64,000 nucleotides of DNA from Hyphomonadaceae bacterium BL14 (GTDB lineage: Bacteria > Pseudomonadota > Alphaproteobacteria > Caulobacterales > Maricaulaceae). Position 1 is the first letter of the stretch, and each line of letters starts with the position of its first letter. Below the pieces are notes generated by a model. That model searched no databases. It saw nothing but the letters and a program-made list of their open reading frames with translations, and was not told the origin of the DNA. Below are positions 1 to 8,957 of the stretch, piece after piece. Where the stretch lies: the NCBI GenBank assembly GCA_027627705.1, contig CP091242.1:2812290-2876289 (forward strand). The letters run 5' to 3'. Both the position numbers and the translations under genes were made by a program.

Positions 1-2
1 TC

Positions 3-362
3 CGCGATCCCGAAGGCGGCCAGATCCACTGGATCAAGTCGCAGATCCGCGTCGGCAATGTGGTCAGTCCCCAGCTCATCATGGCGGCGGCTGGACGCAA
101 TGCGGCTGGAACCACATCCTCAAGCCATGTGCGCTTCTGGGTGCGCCAGAACCGGGCAGGGCTCTGGGAGGCGGCCTCCCAGACCTCCAACATCGTCAGC
201 ACCGCCATCGCCTCCACCCAGTTCCTGCGCTCGACCGGCTTGTCCACCGGCGGCCTCTTCCACGGGCGGCTCTACGAGTTCCTTTTCTATGAAGGCACGC
301 TTGATGACGCGGCGACCTTCGCCATCGAGGACTGGCTCATCGCGCGCTACGCCATCGCGTAA
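3..362 (+). CDS. C-terminal part of phage tail-type protein with LamG-like fold
   Basis: The reading frame is open from the left edge of the window, so only the C-terminal ~120 residues are seen. The end of the protein (GRLYEFLFYEG followed by an acidic stretch and EDWLIARY) is the usual last strand and helix of concanavalin/LamG-like domains found at the end of phage or gene-transfer-agent tail proteins. It is followed 42 bases later by a DUF6127 protein and then an M15 endolysin, an order typical of the end of a tail/lysis module. The role (virion surface or host binding) is inferred from fold and context; the exact family cannot be fixed from this fragment. Confidence 0.55.
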   Translation, partial: RDPEGGQIHWIKSQIRVGNVVSPQLIMAAAGRNAAGTTSSSHVRFWVRQNRAGLWEAASQTSNIVSTAIASTQFLRSTGLSTGGLFHGRLYEFLFYEGTLDDAATFAIEDWLIARYAIA

Positions 363-404
363 GCCTGCCGCCTCCATCCATCCCGGCACAGCAGGGCAGA
401 TGAC

Positions 405-698
405 ATGACCCATACAGAGCGGCCGCCTGACAGGCTGGAATCCATGACGGCGGGGGATCTTGAACGCCTGCTCGAGCGCGCCGCGCAAACCGGCGCGCGC
501 CGGGCGCTGCGCGAGGCCGGTCTCGACGGCCAGGACGCCGCCGAGGACATACGCCATCTGCGCTCACTGCTCGCAGGGCTTCGGATGGCGAGCCGCACCG
601 CCGTCCAGACCAGCGTGCGCATCATCACCACCGCCATGCTGCTCGCCTTGATGACCGGCATCGCCATCAGGATCGGACTGTTCGGCAACGGCTCCTGA
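405..698 (+). CDS. Small DUF6127-type phage membrane protein
   Basis: A 97-residue protein with a charged N-terminal helical region (residues ~10-55, rich in Arg/Glu/Leu) and one C-terminal membrane segment (residues ~70-92). The pattern ARRALREAGLDG followed by DIRHLRSLLAG and a C-terminal hydrophobic helix is what I know as DUF6127, a family of small proteins beside endolysin genes in alphaproteobacterial prophages. A holin-like or accessory lysis role is a guess from position and topology. It lies between the tail-type protein and the M15 peptidase on the same strand and is followed by a good terminator. Confidence 0.6.
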   Translation: MTHTERPPDRLESMTAGDLERLLERAAQTGARRALREAGLDGQDAAEDIRHLRSLLAGLRMASRTAVQTSVRIITTAMLLALMTGIAIRIGLFGNGS

Positions 699-728
699 AC
701 CGCTGACGCCCGCACCATCGCCCATCAG

Positions 729-751
729 CCCGCCCTCCCGGCGGGTTTTTT
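729..751 (+). terminator. Rho-independent terminator
   Basis: A six-base-pair perfect stem CCCGCC/GGCGGG with a five-base loop is followed by six T. It sits 30 bases after the DUF6127 stop and just before the endolysin gene, so the lysin may need its own promoter or readthrough. Confidence 0.75.
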
Positions 752-769
752 CATGTCCGGAGATCATCC

Positions 770-1444
770 ATGACCACGACCTGCTTTGCACACTGGCGCG
801 ATGTGCCAGCCAGCCTCTGGCGCTGGCCGAACTTCAGCCCCGCCGAGATCGCCTGCCGCGGCACGGGCGCGTTGCGCATCCATGAAGATGCGCTCGACAG
901 GCTCCAGGCGCTGCGCGACCAGCTGGGCAAGCCGCTCATCATCCGCTCGGCCTATCGCAGTGCGGCCCACAACCGCGCCATCGGTGGCTCGCCCCGCTCA
1001 AAGCACATGGACGGCGCCGCGTTCGACATCGCCATGGCCAACCACGATCCAGCAGCGTTCGAAGCGGCAGCGCGGGAGGCCGGGTTCCTCGGGTTCGGTT
1101 TCTATCCGCGCTCGGGGTTCATCCACATCGATCTGGGACCAGCGCGCACGTGGGGCGAGCGGTTCGACGTGCGGGACGCTGGCTTCGCACCAGAAATCCC
1201 GTCGGCACGCGAGACGCTGGCTGACAGCCGCACTATGAAAGGCAGCGGGGCGGCTGGCGTAGCGACGCTGGGCGCGGCGGGCGTGGAGGTCGCACAAACC
1301 GTTCTGGCCGAGACCCAGTCTGCGGTCCTGCCGCTCGTACCGTATCTGGACACCTTGCGCTGGGTGCTCATCGCCGTGGCGCTCGCGGGCGTCGCCGTCA
1401 CGATCTACGCCCGCCTTGATGACTGGAAGCGGGGGCAGCGATGA
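770..1444 (+). CDS. Peptidase M15 (D-Ala-D-Ala carboxypeptidase-like) phage endolysin with C-terminal membrane anchor
   Basis: A 224-residue protein. Residues 1-130 are a peptidase M15A domain: SAYRS at 60-64, the zinc motif SKHMDGAAFD with His79 and Asp86, and the third zinc ligand in FIHIDLG (His119). Such enzymes cut peptide cross-links in peptidoglycan. After a spacer, residues ~185-212 form a membrane helix, so this is a tail-anchored version rather than a soluble lysin. It is the last complete gene of the prophage-like module. The next reading frame starts within its stop codon (ATGA overlap) but is destroyed after a few codons. The family is clear; phage (rather than cell-wall housekeeping) function follows from the neighbours. 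Confidence 0.8.
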   Translation: MTTTCFAHWRDVPASLWRWPNFSPAEIACRGTGALRIHEDALDRLQALRDQLGKPLIIRSAYRSAAHNRAIGGSPRSKHMDGAAFDIAMANHDPAAFEAAAREAGFLGFGFYPRSGFIHIDLGPARTWGERFDVRDAGFAPEIPSARETLADSRTMKGSGAAGVATLGAAGVEVAQTVLAETQSAVLPLVPYLDTLRWVLIAVALAGVAVTIYARLDDWKRGQR

Positions 1445-1578
1445 TCGCCTATCTCTCAGGTCGCTCAGTTCTCCCTATCCGGTCGTGGCTGGATTTTTCC
1501 GTTGTTTTCGAGGGTTGTGCGGGTTGGGCTGAGCACTGGCCCCGCCGCCATGAGGCTTGGAAGGGTGGTTTCAGATAA
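1441..1578 (+). pseudogene. Broken phage reading frame after the endolysin
   Basis: An ATG overlaps the endolysin stop (ATGA), the usual sign of translational coupling. The frame runs only 45 codons and its sequence after about codon 13 merges with DNA that resembles the region upstream of the IS6 element at 18.6 kb. I read this as the first codons of the next phage gene, replaced by IS-derived DNA. No function can be given. Confidence 0.4.
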
Positions 1579-1682
1579 AAACCGCTCGAGCCGCCCTGCT
1601 CGGCTTCGCAGCATTCGCGGATGAGCAATCCCTACCGCTATTTCAAGACGGTGCCCGAGATCAGTCGCCTTGTGGTGATGAT
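1567..1682 (+). mobile_element. IS6-family relic, left end only
   Basis: This stretch matches the left end and first 62 bases of the transposase gene of the complete IS6-family element at 18642-19450. The ATG at 1621 starts MSNPYRYFKTVPE, compared with MRNPFRYFKTSPE in the intact copy. Similarity stops abruptly after GTGGTGATGAT. A second relic at 15.4 kb stops at the same place. Neither has a right end. Confidence 0.75.
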
Positions 1683-2018
1683 CGACCCAGCCCCCTGAAT
1701 TCCGGCCAGGGGCGGGTAGAGTCCTTCGAGCAGCGAGCTTCATTCAGGCGAAGCGAGAGTCGAGGCGGGATTGGGTCCGGGGCGATCTAGCCGGTGAATG
1801 CGACTGAGAGGTTGTCAACGAGCCCCGGGTGGCCAGCTGAGCTGAGAGACGGGCTCCCATCAGTTTGACGGCTGAGCAGGCGGGTCAGTTGCACCCATCA
1901 CGGCGGCGCGCCAAATTGGCAAACCGCATCGGGGCGGATCAATGACCTGCCAGGGCCTGAAACGGCGCGCAGCAGTCTGGTCCGCAATGCCAGAGCCGTT
2001 GAGATTTGGGAGCAGGGA
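1683..2018. other. Non-coding stretch after the IS6 relic
   Basis: I see no convincing gene here. It separates the relic from the MocR-type regulator gene and must hold that gene's promoter; no clear -35/-10 or operator repeat could be recognised by eye. Confidence 0.4.
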
Positions 2019-3875
2019 TTGCTGACATCTAAACGCATTCGCGCCGAAGCGCTGGCCCCGCTTCTGCGACCTGATCCGTCCAAGGCGGCCTCGCTTCAGG
2101 AGCAGCTAAGGCGCGCTATCATCAACGCTCTCTCCCTTGGCACCATCGCGCCCGGCGCCGGGCTGCCGTCTTCGCGTACGCTGTCTGAGGCCCTGAGTGT
2201 CTCGCGCAACACGGTCACGCTCGCCTATCAGAGGCTGGTGGCGGACGGGCATCTGGAGGCGCGTGAACGCAGCGGCATTTATGCGCCGCAAGCCCCGCTT
2301 GGGCCACGCGCCGCAGATCTGGTCCGCCGTCAGCGGTCAGCAGGACCGTCCGAGCGAACGCCCTTCAGGCCGCCGGTCGAGACCCATGAGAGCGATGTGT
2401 TTCTCTGCCCGCCGGACTGGCAGAGCTACCGCTTTCCGTTCATCGAAGGGCGGTTCGACCGGTCCCTCTTCCCCATTTCTGAATGGCGTGAAGCTAGCAA
2501 GCTGGCGCTCGCGGCGGCTGAAGTTGAGGCGTGGTCGCGCGACAATGGCGAAGCCGATGATGAAATGCTGATCGAAGAGATCCGCACCAAGCTCCTGCCA
2601 CGCCGTGGAATCGCCGCCGCACGTGATGAAATCTTGATCACTGTTGGCGAGCAGCAGGCCCTGTTTCTGGCCGTAGAGCTTTTCGCCGCGCCCGGCGTCG
2701 TCGCCGGCGTAGAGAATCCAGGCCTGCCGGAAGTGCGCGACCTGATGCGCCGGCGCGGGGCCAGTCTGCGCGCCGTGCCTGTGGATGAAGAGGGTGTTCA
2801 GGTCGGCTTCGATCTTGAGGCTTGCAGCCTGGTCCATGTCTCCCCCAGCCGACAGCGCCCGACCGGGGTGACTCTGTCCAAGGCGCGCCGTGAGGCGTTG
2901 ATGGCCCAGGTCCGCGCCCGCAAGCTTGTCGTCATTGAAGATGATTACGAGTGCGAGATGAATTATATCGGCGCCACAGCGTCGGCCCTTCGGTCGATGC
3001 CGGGGGGCGAACGTGTGGTCTATGTGGCCAGTCTGTCCAGGGTTCTGGCTCCAGGCGTGCGCCTGGGTTTCATGGTGGCGGACGCCCCGGTGATCGCCGC
3101 AGCGCGCCGGATCCGCAGCCTGACCACGCGCCGCCCGTCGCCGAACAATCAGCGCGCGGCGGCGTTCTTTCTGGCGCTCGGGCACTATGACTCCACGGTC
3201 AAACGCCTCAGTGCGATCTGCGAAGAACGCCTGATCGCCCTGCGGGACGCCTTGAACCATTATCGGCCCATGTCGATCGCCGTCGCTCCAGTCCGGGGCG
3301 GCACGTGCTACTGGGTTCACGGACCGCATGGCCTTGAGGTTGACGCGCTGGTGGAGGCCGCGCGCGCACGCGGGATCCTGATTGAATCAGCACGGTTCTA
3401 TTTCGACGATCCCTCCCAGGCGAAGGGCGCGTTCCGCCTGGGTGTGACAAGTCTTCCCGCCGCCCGCATCCGTGAAGGTGTCGCACAGCTGTCAGAAGCG
3501 ATCCGGGATCTCGCCGCCAAGCCGGCCCCGGTCCAGCGACAGCCTCTTGAAGGCAAGGCGGTTCGCGACGCTCTTTCGGGCGCCAGCCTCCTCTACCAGA
3601 CCGTCTATGGCGATCCGTGCACGATCGAGCTGCATGCCGATGGCCGCATGACCGGGCGCGCCGGCTACGCCAACGAAGACCGCGACGAAGGCCGGTGGTG
3701 GATTGAGGGCAATACCTGGCATCGCAAGTGGGATAGCTGGGCTTATGGCGAGACGGCCGGGTTCGGTGTTTCGCTGGAGGGCGACCGCTTGTCTTGGCTC
3801 AACGACAAGGGCGAGCGCGTGGACGGGGCGGTTTTGATCTCGACTGATGTTCATACCGCATCTGGCGCCAAATAA
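2019..3875 (+). CDS. MocR/GabR-type transcription regulator with extra C-terminal domain
   Basis: A 618-residue protein, longer than the usual 450-500 residues of MocR regulators. Residues ~15-85 are a GntR-type winged helix (LPSSRTLSEALSVSRNTV). Residues ~125-500 are an aminotransferase-I-like PLP domain (VIEDDYECEMNY; the lysine-loop region SLSRVLAPGVRLGF appears to lack the canonical Lys, so catalysis is doubtful). Residues ~510-618 form an added small beta-rich domain (GKAVRDALSG, YGDPCTIELHADGRMTG, WHRKWDSWAYGE). Known GabR controls gabT/gabD in response to GABA and PLP; here the gene heads a cluster with GabD-like and aminotransferase genes, so a comparable role is likely. The start is a TTG; AGGG lies very close to it, so the true start may differ by a few codons. 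Confidence 0.8.
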   Translation: MLTSKRIRAEALAPLLRPDPSKAASLQEQLRRAIINALSLGTIAPGAGLPSSRTLSEALSVSRNTVTLAYQRLVADGHLEARERSGIYAPQAPLGPRAADLVRRQRSAGPSERTPFRPPVETHESDVFLCPPDWQSYRFPFIEGRFDRSLFPISEWREASKLALAAAEVEAWSRDNGEADDEMLIEEIRTKLLPRRGIAAARDEILITVGEQQALFLAVELFAAPGVVAGVENPGLPEVRDLMRRRGASLRAVPVDEEGVQVGFDLEACSLVHVSPSRQRPTGVTLSKARREALMAQVRARKLVVIEDDYECEMNYIGATASALRSMPGGERVVYVASLSRVLAPGVRLGFMVADAPVIAAARRIRSLTTRRPSPNNQRAAAFFLALGHYDSTVKRLSAICEERLIALRDALNHYRPMSIAVAPVRGGTCYWVHGPHGLEVDALVEAARARGILIESARFYFDDPSQAKGAFRLGVTSLPAARIREGVAQLSEAIRDLAAKPAPVQRQPLEGKAVRDALSGASLLYQTVYGDPCTIELHADGRMTGRAGYANEDRDEGRWWIEGNTWHRKWDSWAYGETAGFGVSLEGDRLSWLNDKGERVDGAVLISTDVHTASGAK

Positions 3876-3965
3876 ACTTCCCATCTGGCGCTAAGGTCGT
3901 CGTCATCCCCCTGTCATCCTGACCATCGACGACATTCATCGCGCGTCGATTTCGGGAGTGCGCAG

Positions 3966-4874
3966 ATGGCGACGCTTGGCCTGGCTGCAATACAGATCGC
4001 CGGATGCAAATCCGGTAATCTGGAGCGTATTGAAAGAGAAATCGCTACGGCGGCCAAGCGCTTTCCCTGGGTGTCGATGGTTGTCATAGGTGAGCTGGCC
4101 ATCCATGGCCCCGGGCTCGACTTTTGCGAACCTGAATGTGGCGACACCGAAACCCGCCTGTGCGCCCTGGCGCGCCATCTCGGTATCTGGCTCATCCCCG
4201 GCTCGCTCTACGTCAAGCGCTTCGACAAGATCTACAACTCCACCCCGGTGATCGGCCCGGACGGCGTGGTCGTGGCCCGCTACGACAAAATGTTTCCCTT
4301 CCTGCCCTATGAGACCGGGGTCACGCCCGGTGAGCGCCCTGTCACGTTCGACGTGCCGGGCGCGGGCCGCTGCGGCGTGATGATCTGCTACGATATCTGG
4401 TTCCCCGAGGTCACGCGCACGCTGGCCGCCATGGGCGCCGAGGTCATTGTGGTGCCGACCATGACCAACACGATCGACCGCGATGTGGAGTTGTCGATCG
4501 CGCGGGCCAGCGCGGCGATCAATCAAGCCATCATGGTCGATGTGAATGTCGGCGGCGAGCAGGGATACGGCCGTTCGGCGTTTTACGGGCCGGGCGGAGA
4601 CCTGATCCACGAATGTGGCTCCGGTCCTGAAGTCGTGGCGCTGGAGCTTGATTTTGAACAGGTGCGCCGGACCCGGTCACGAGGCTGGCACGGGCTCGGC
4701 CAGACCCTGAAGAGCTTCCGCGACATGCCGGCGGCCTATCCGTTCCATGGGGATCCCGTGCGGCGCCGCCAAGCGTTGGGCGAGCTCGGCCCCCTGGAGA
4801 TTCCCTCGCGATCCGGCGACGGCGATACCGGGTCAAAGCCCTCGAATGGAAAGCGTTTTCGCGTCGTAGACTAG
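3966..4874 (+). CDS. Carbon-nitrogen hydrolase (nitrilase superfamily amidase)
   Basis: A 302-residue nitrilase-fold protein with the full catalytic triad: Glu43 in IGELAIHG, Lys108 in RYDKMFPF and Cys141 in MICYDIWFPE. Relatives hydrolyse carboxamides or N-carbamoyl amines; nitrile hydrolysis is less likely given the resemblance to aliphatic and omega-amidases. No signal peptide, so cytoplasmic. It sits 90 bases after the GabR-like regulator and 55 before the TonB receptor, all on the plus strand. In this setting it may release ammonia and a free acid from an amide before transamination. The last ~40 residues are a low-complexity tail without family match. The substrate is unknown. Confidence 0.85.
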   Translation: MATLGLAAIQIAGCKSGNLERIEREIATAAKRFPWVSMVVIGELAIHGPGLDFCEPECGDTETRLCALARHLGIWLIPGSLYVKRFDKIYNSTPVIGPDGVVVARYDKMFPFLPYETGVTPGERPVTFDVPGAGRCGVMICYDIWFPEVTRTLAAMGAEVIVVPTMTNTIDRDVELSIARASAAINQAIMVDVNVGGEQGYGRSAFYGPGGDLIHECGSGPEVVALELDFEQVRRTRSRGWHGLGQTLKSFRDMPAAYPFHGDPVRRRQALGELGPLEIPSRSGDGDTGSKPSNGKRFRVVD

Positions 4875-4928
4875 TGGTCCAGGCCTCACCAGGCGACCAC
4901 AGATCAATTCACAGGGGAGACTAAAGCC

Positions 4929-7322
4929 ATGGCTGTATGGGGAAAAACAACACGACGCGGCGGTCTTGCGGCCGCACTGCTCGCCGGCACCGCCCTGTCC
5001 TCGGGCCCGGCGCTAGCCCAAGACGCCGCCGCCGAGGCGGATCAGGAACGCGACGTTATCACCGTCACCTCCACCCGGCGGGCGGAAAACATTCTGGACG
5101 TGCCGTACAATATCTCGGCGGTCTCGGGGGAAGATATCGCGGGCTCGATCACACTGGACGCCGCCGAATTGCTGCGATCCATCCCAGGCGTGAGCCTGAT
5201 CGATCAGGGACCGCGCAATGGCGCGCAGTTCAACTCCATCCGCATTCGCGGCCTCAATGTCGACAGCTCGGCCCTCGGCGACTTCGCCGTGCCCTCAGTG
5301 GCGACGGTCTCGACCTATGTCAACGAGACGCCGGTTTACGCCAACCTTGCGCTGATTGATTTGGAGCGGGTTGAAGTGCTGCGCGGCCCGCAGGCGACCC
5401 TTTACGGATCCGGCTCGCTGGGCGGGACGGTGAAATACCTCACCCGGGCACCGCAGCTGGGCGAGCTCGAGGGAAGCGCCGGGCTCACCGGCTCCAGCGT
5501 CGACGGCTCTGGCGGCATCGGTCTGGCGTTCAGTGCAATCGCCAACATCCCGTTGGGCGAGCGCGCCGCGATCCGGATCAATCTTTACGAACAGGACTAT
5601 CCAGGGCTTACAGACTACACCAATCTCTATGTCCTGGACACCAATGGCGTACCCGTAGCGCCCGGCGGGCTGTTTACATTCGGCCCGACCGCCACCAACT
5701 ACCGCGTTGAGGAAGACGCTGACACGTTCAAGAGCACCTACATCCGCGTCAGTGCCCTGTTCCAGCCGACGGACCGTATTGATCTGACGGTCAATTACTT
5801 CAACCAGAGCGACGATGTCGGGGGGCGGCGCCAGCCGTCATCGGGTCCAAACGGGTTCGGAGGTGTGTTTGGCGAGTACGAAAACGGTGCCGTCATCGCT
5901 GAGCCGTCCGAGCGGGATTTCTACCTGGCCTCGCTGGAAGCCAATATCGACCTGGGTTTTGCGACCCTGACCTCGGCGACCTCGGTCTACGAAAATGAAG
6001 GCTCCAGCGAGAGCGACAATACCGGCTTCTACGCCAACAACTTCGCGGCCTTCTATTATTCCTATCCGCGCCCGCTCTACACCGCGGACCGGACCTTCTC
6101 CGATGAATCCTTCGTACAGGAGTTCCGGCTGGTCTCAAACGGGGAGCGCCGCTTCGACTATGTGGTCGGCGCGTTCTATCAAAGCCAGACTCGTAGCGCG
6201 AGCCAGGTCAGCGATCTCGTCGGTTTTGAGCTCTACGCCGATAACCTGTTCCCGCCCTTCGACTTTGTCTCCACCGACAATGTGTTCACCTATCAACGCG
6301 CTGAGGATTTTGAAGACTTCGCCGTCTTCGGCGAGTTGACCTGGAATGTGAGCGAGCGTCTGAGTCTGACCGGCGGCCTGCGCTGGTTTGACAATAACTC
6401 GGATGTGAACACCTTCGTGCGCGTCGGCGCATATGACGCCTTTGCCGGCTCCGTCACGACGCCGTTCGAAAGCTCCGAAGACGATGTCCTGTTCAAGCTG
6501 AACGCCGCCTATGAGTTCGGCGATGACGACCTGTTCTTCGCAACGGTCTCCGAGGGTTATCGCCGCGGCGGCAATAATGGCGTTCCGATCATCGGCCGCT
6601 TCGCCAACGATCCGGCCTGGACAACCTACCAGTCGGATTCTGTGGTCAACTATGAGGTAGGCGTGAAGGGCACATGGAACGGAATCCGCTACGACGCCAG
6701 CGCCTTCCTGATTGACTGGAAAAACCCCCAGTTCAACACGTCGGCCCCGGTCGGGTCATTCTTCGCGGTGGTCAACGGTGATGAAGCTGCAACCTCTGGC
6801 TTGGAGCTCCAGCTGTCGGGACGGTTCACCGATGCAATCGGCTATGCGTTCGGATACGCTTACGTCAATGCCGAACTCACTGCAGACCTGTTCGAGCCCG
6901 GATTTGTCGGGGTTGGAGCCCCGGTCCTGGTGGCCCAGGACGGAGCGCCTCTGCCGGGCATTCCCGAGCACATGCTCAATGTCGCGCTCGACTACATCCA
7001 GCCGATCAATGAGCGCTTCACCTTCATTGGCCGCCTTGACGGCTTCTATCAGAGCGAAACCCAGAACGTGCTGGACCCGGGCGTGCTGCAATCGGCCGAG
7101 TTCGGCGGTTTCTCGATCTGGGATCTTACCGCGACGCTGGAATCCGGTCGCTGGTCCGCCTCCTTCTTCATGAAGAATATCTTCAACCAAGAAGGGGTCA
7201 CCGGCGCCTTCACTCCTGATGCGTTCGGACCCGCTCCAGCCGACCAGTACTTCGGGAGCAATAGCCGCACATTTATCGCCCTGCCGCGTACGATCGGCCT
7301 GGCGCTGAATGTGAATTTCTAG
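4929..7322 (+). CDS. TonB-dependent outer membrane receptor
   Basis: A 797-residue outer-membrane protein. It has a Sec signal peptide ending near GPALAQ (residue ~31), a TonB box (DVITVTSTRR, ~40-50), a plug domain (NILDVPYNISAVSGEDI to about residue 180, with ERVEVLRGPQATLYG) and a beta barrel ending in an aromatic/hydrophobic strand (LALNVNF). This class takes up large or scarce nutrients with energy from TonB-ExbBD. It starts a tightly spaced run of genes (19 bases to the next), suggesting that the ligand is the substrate degraded by the enzymes downstream. The ligand cannot be read from the sequence. A ribosome binding site (GGGGAG) lies before the ATG. Confidence 0.9.
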   Translation: MAVWGKTTRRGGLAAALLAGTALSSGPALAQDAAAEADQERDVITVTSTRRAENILDVPYNISAVSGEDIAGSITLDAAELLRSIPGVSLIDQGPRNGAQFNSIRIRGLNVDSSALGDFAVPSVATVSTYVNETPVYANLALIDLERVEVLRGPQATLYGSGSLGGTVKYLTRAPQLGELEGSAGLTGSSVDGSGGIGLAFSAIANIPLGERAAIRINLYEQDYPGLTDYTNLYVLDTNGVPVAPGGLFTFGPTATNYRVEEDADTFKSTYIRVSALFQPTDRIDLTVNYFNQSDDVGGRRQPSSGPNGFGGVFGEYENGAVIAEPSERDFYLASLEANIDLGFATLTSATSVYENEGSSESDNTGFYANNFAAFYYSYPRPLYTADRTFSDESFVQEFRLVSNGERRFDYVVGAFYQSQTRSASQVSDLVGFELYADNLFPPFDFVSTDNVFTYQRAEDFEDFAVFGELTWNVSERLSLTGGLRWFDNNSDVNTFVRVGAYDAFAGSVTTPFESSEDDVLFKLNAAYEFGDDDLFFATVSEGYRRGGNNGVPIIGRFANDPAWTTYQSDSVVNYEVGVKGTWNGIRYDASAFLIDWKNPQFNTSAPVGSFFAVVNGDEAATSGLELQLSGRFTDAIGYAFGYAYVNAELTADLFEPGFVGVGAPVLVAQDGAPLPGIPEHMLNVALDYIQPINERFTFIGRLDGFYQSETQNVLDPGVLQSAEFGGFSIWDLTATLESGRWSASFFMKNIFNQEGVTGAFTPDAFGPAPADQYFGSNSRTFIALPRTIGLALNVNF

Positions 7323-7340
7323 GCGGCGCGCGGGCGGATC

Positions 7341-8957
7341 ATGACAGGTCCGCCTGCACCGCATCCCATGGCGTCCGCACCCGCCTCTCCTTCAGGCCGA
7401 CGTGGTCCAGAGAGCCTGGAGCGCGCGGCGCATGCGTCGCTGGCCCGGCGCAACGCAGAGCAGGCGGCGGCGCAGGCGCACACCCTTCGCAGCACTTTCC
7501 CGGAACGTGTTTCGGGATGGATTTTCGGCGCCCAGGCCGCCCAGATCGTCGGCGACCTCGATGGCATGCACTCACTGGCGAAAGCGGGATTGGCCCACGC
7601 CCCTGGGCGCGCTGATATCGGCTTTCTTCTGGCGGATGCCGAGCGCATGACCGGGAATGTCGCCGGCGCGCGGGCCCGGTTGAAGGACCTGGAACCCGGC
7701 CTTCCCAATTCGCCATCGCCCTGGGCTTTGCTGAGCTCAAAATACGCCGAACTCGGCCAGTTTCAGGACGCTTTGCGCGCTGCAACCCATCTTCAGGCGC
7801 TCAATGGCGGCGCGCGCAATGGGCGCGCCCTGGCGGCGGGTGCGCTGACCGCCCTTGGCTGCCTGGAGGAGGCCGAAGCCCTATACGATGGGTTGATCGC
7901 GAGCGGCGAAGTAGACACCGATCCCTATTATCAACGCGCCGTGCTGCGCCGCGCGCGCCCGGGCGAGTCCTCCCTGGATCAGACGCGCCGCCGGCTGGCG
8001 CGGGAATCCGACGGGTCGCCCGCCTCCGTCCCGCTCCACTTTGCGATGGCAAAACTTCTTGAAGATATTGGCGAAATCGACGCCGCATTCGACCATCTCC
8101 TCGCCGGATCCAGGGCCCGCCGGGCGCGCCTGAGCTATCGCGTGGAAGACGACGAAGCGGCGGTGGACGCGATCATCGCGACCTTCAACGCTGACTGGCT
8201 GTCCCGCATCTCCAGGGCCGGCCCGGCGCACGGGACCGTGTTCGTCATGGGCTTGCCGCGCTCAGGGACCACGCTGGTGGAGCGCATGGTGTCCAGCCAT
8301 TCAGAAATCGCAAGCCTGGGCGAAATCAATGATCTGGCCTATGCGGTCATGCACGCTGCCGGACCCGCCGCGGGCAAGGCCGGGCTGATCCGCCAGTCCG
8401 CCAGCGCCGACATGGCCCGGCTGGGCGCCCACTATCTGGGTGCGGCGCGCGGTTATGGCGTGAACGCGCCAGTGCTGGTCGACAAGACCCCGGCGAATTT
8501 CCTCTATGCCGGGCTGATCGCCGCCGCCTTGCCCGGCGCGCGTATAATTCATCTTCGCCGCCATCCGGCGGCCAGCGGCTACGCCATGTTCAAGACGCTT
8601 TTTCGAATGGGCTATCCATTTTCCTACGATCTTGAGGAGACGGCGCGCTACATCGCAGCCCACCGCCGCCTCATGGATCATTGGCAGGGTTTGATGGCGG
8701 ACCAGATCCTTGAGGTGGATTATGAGACCTTGGTGGGGGCGCCAGAGCCGCAAGTGCGGCGCATGCTCGACCATTTGGGGCTCGACTGGGAGCCGGAGTG
8801 CCTGGCCTTCCATGAAAACCCCGCCCCCACAGCGACAGCAAGCGCCGCTCAGGTCCGCGAGCCGATCCATACCGGTTCGCGCGATCAGTGGCGGGCGCTG
8901 GCGCATCGCCTGACGCCCCTGACCGACACGCTTGAGAGCCTTGGAGTGACCCAATGA
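7341..8957 (+). CDS. TPR-containing sulfotransferase-family protein
   Basis: A 538-residue protein. The N-terminal half (~20-260) is made of helical TPR-like repeats rich in Ala/Leu. The C-terminal half is a sulfotransferase domain with the PAPS 5'-phosphosulfate loop FVMGLPRSGTTLVE (~residue 300) and the 3'-phosphate region ARIIHLRRHPAASGYAMF. Genes of this type are often found next to TonB receptors in Caulobacter- and Sphingomonas-like bacteria, but their acceptors are generally unknown. The stop overlaps the start of the next gene by four bases, so the two are co-translated. Sulfation of the transported compound or of an outer-membrane partner are both open possibilities. Confidence 0.85.
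   Translation: MTGPPAPHPMASAPASPSGRRGPESLERAAHASLARRNAEQAAAQAHTLRSTFPERVSGWIFGAQAAQIVGDLDGMHSLAKAGLAHAPGRADIGFLLADAERMTGNVAGARARLKDLEPGLPNSPSPWALLSSKYAELGQFQDALRAATHLQALNGGARNGRALAAGALTALGCLEEAEALYDGLIASGEVDTDPYYQRAVLRRARPGESSLDQTRRRLARESDGSPASVPLHFAMAKLLEDIGEIDAAFDHLLAGSRARRARLSYRVEDDEAAVDAIIATFNADWLSRISRAGPAHGTVFVMGLPRSGTTLVERMVSSHSEIASLGEINDLAYAVMHAAGPAAGKAGLIRQSASADMARLGAHYLGAARGYGVNAPVLVDKTPANFLYAGLIAAALPGARIIHLRRHPAASGYAMFKTLFRMGYPFSYDLEETARYIAAHRRLMDHWQGLMADQILEVDYETLVGAPEPQVRRMLDHLGLDWEPECLAFHENPAPTATASAAQVREPIHTGSRDQWRALAHRLTPLTDTLESLGVTQ

Noticed and set aside
2337..3329. Long minus-strand frame opposite the MocR gene
   Set aside because: It is the antisense shadow of a high-GC coding region; the protein is low in hydrophobic order and lacks any motif.
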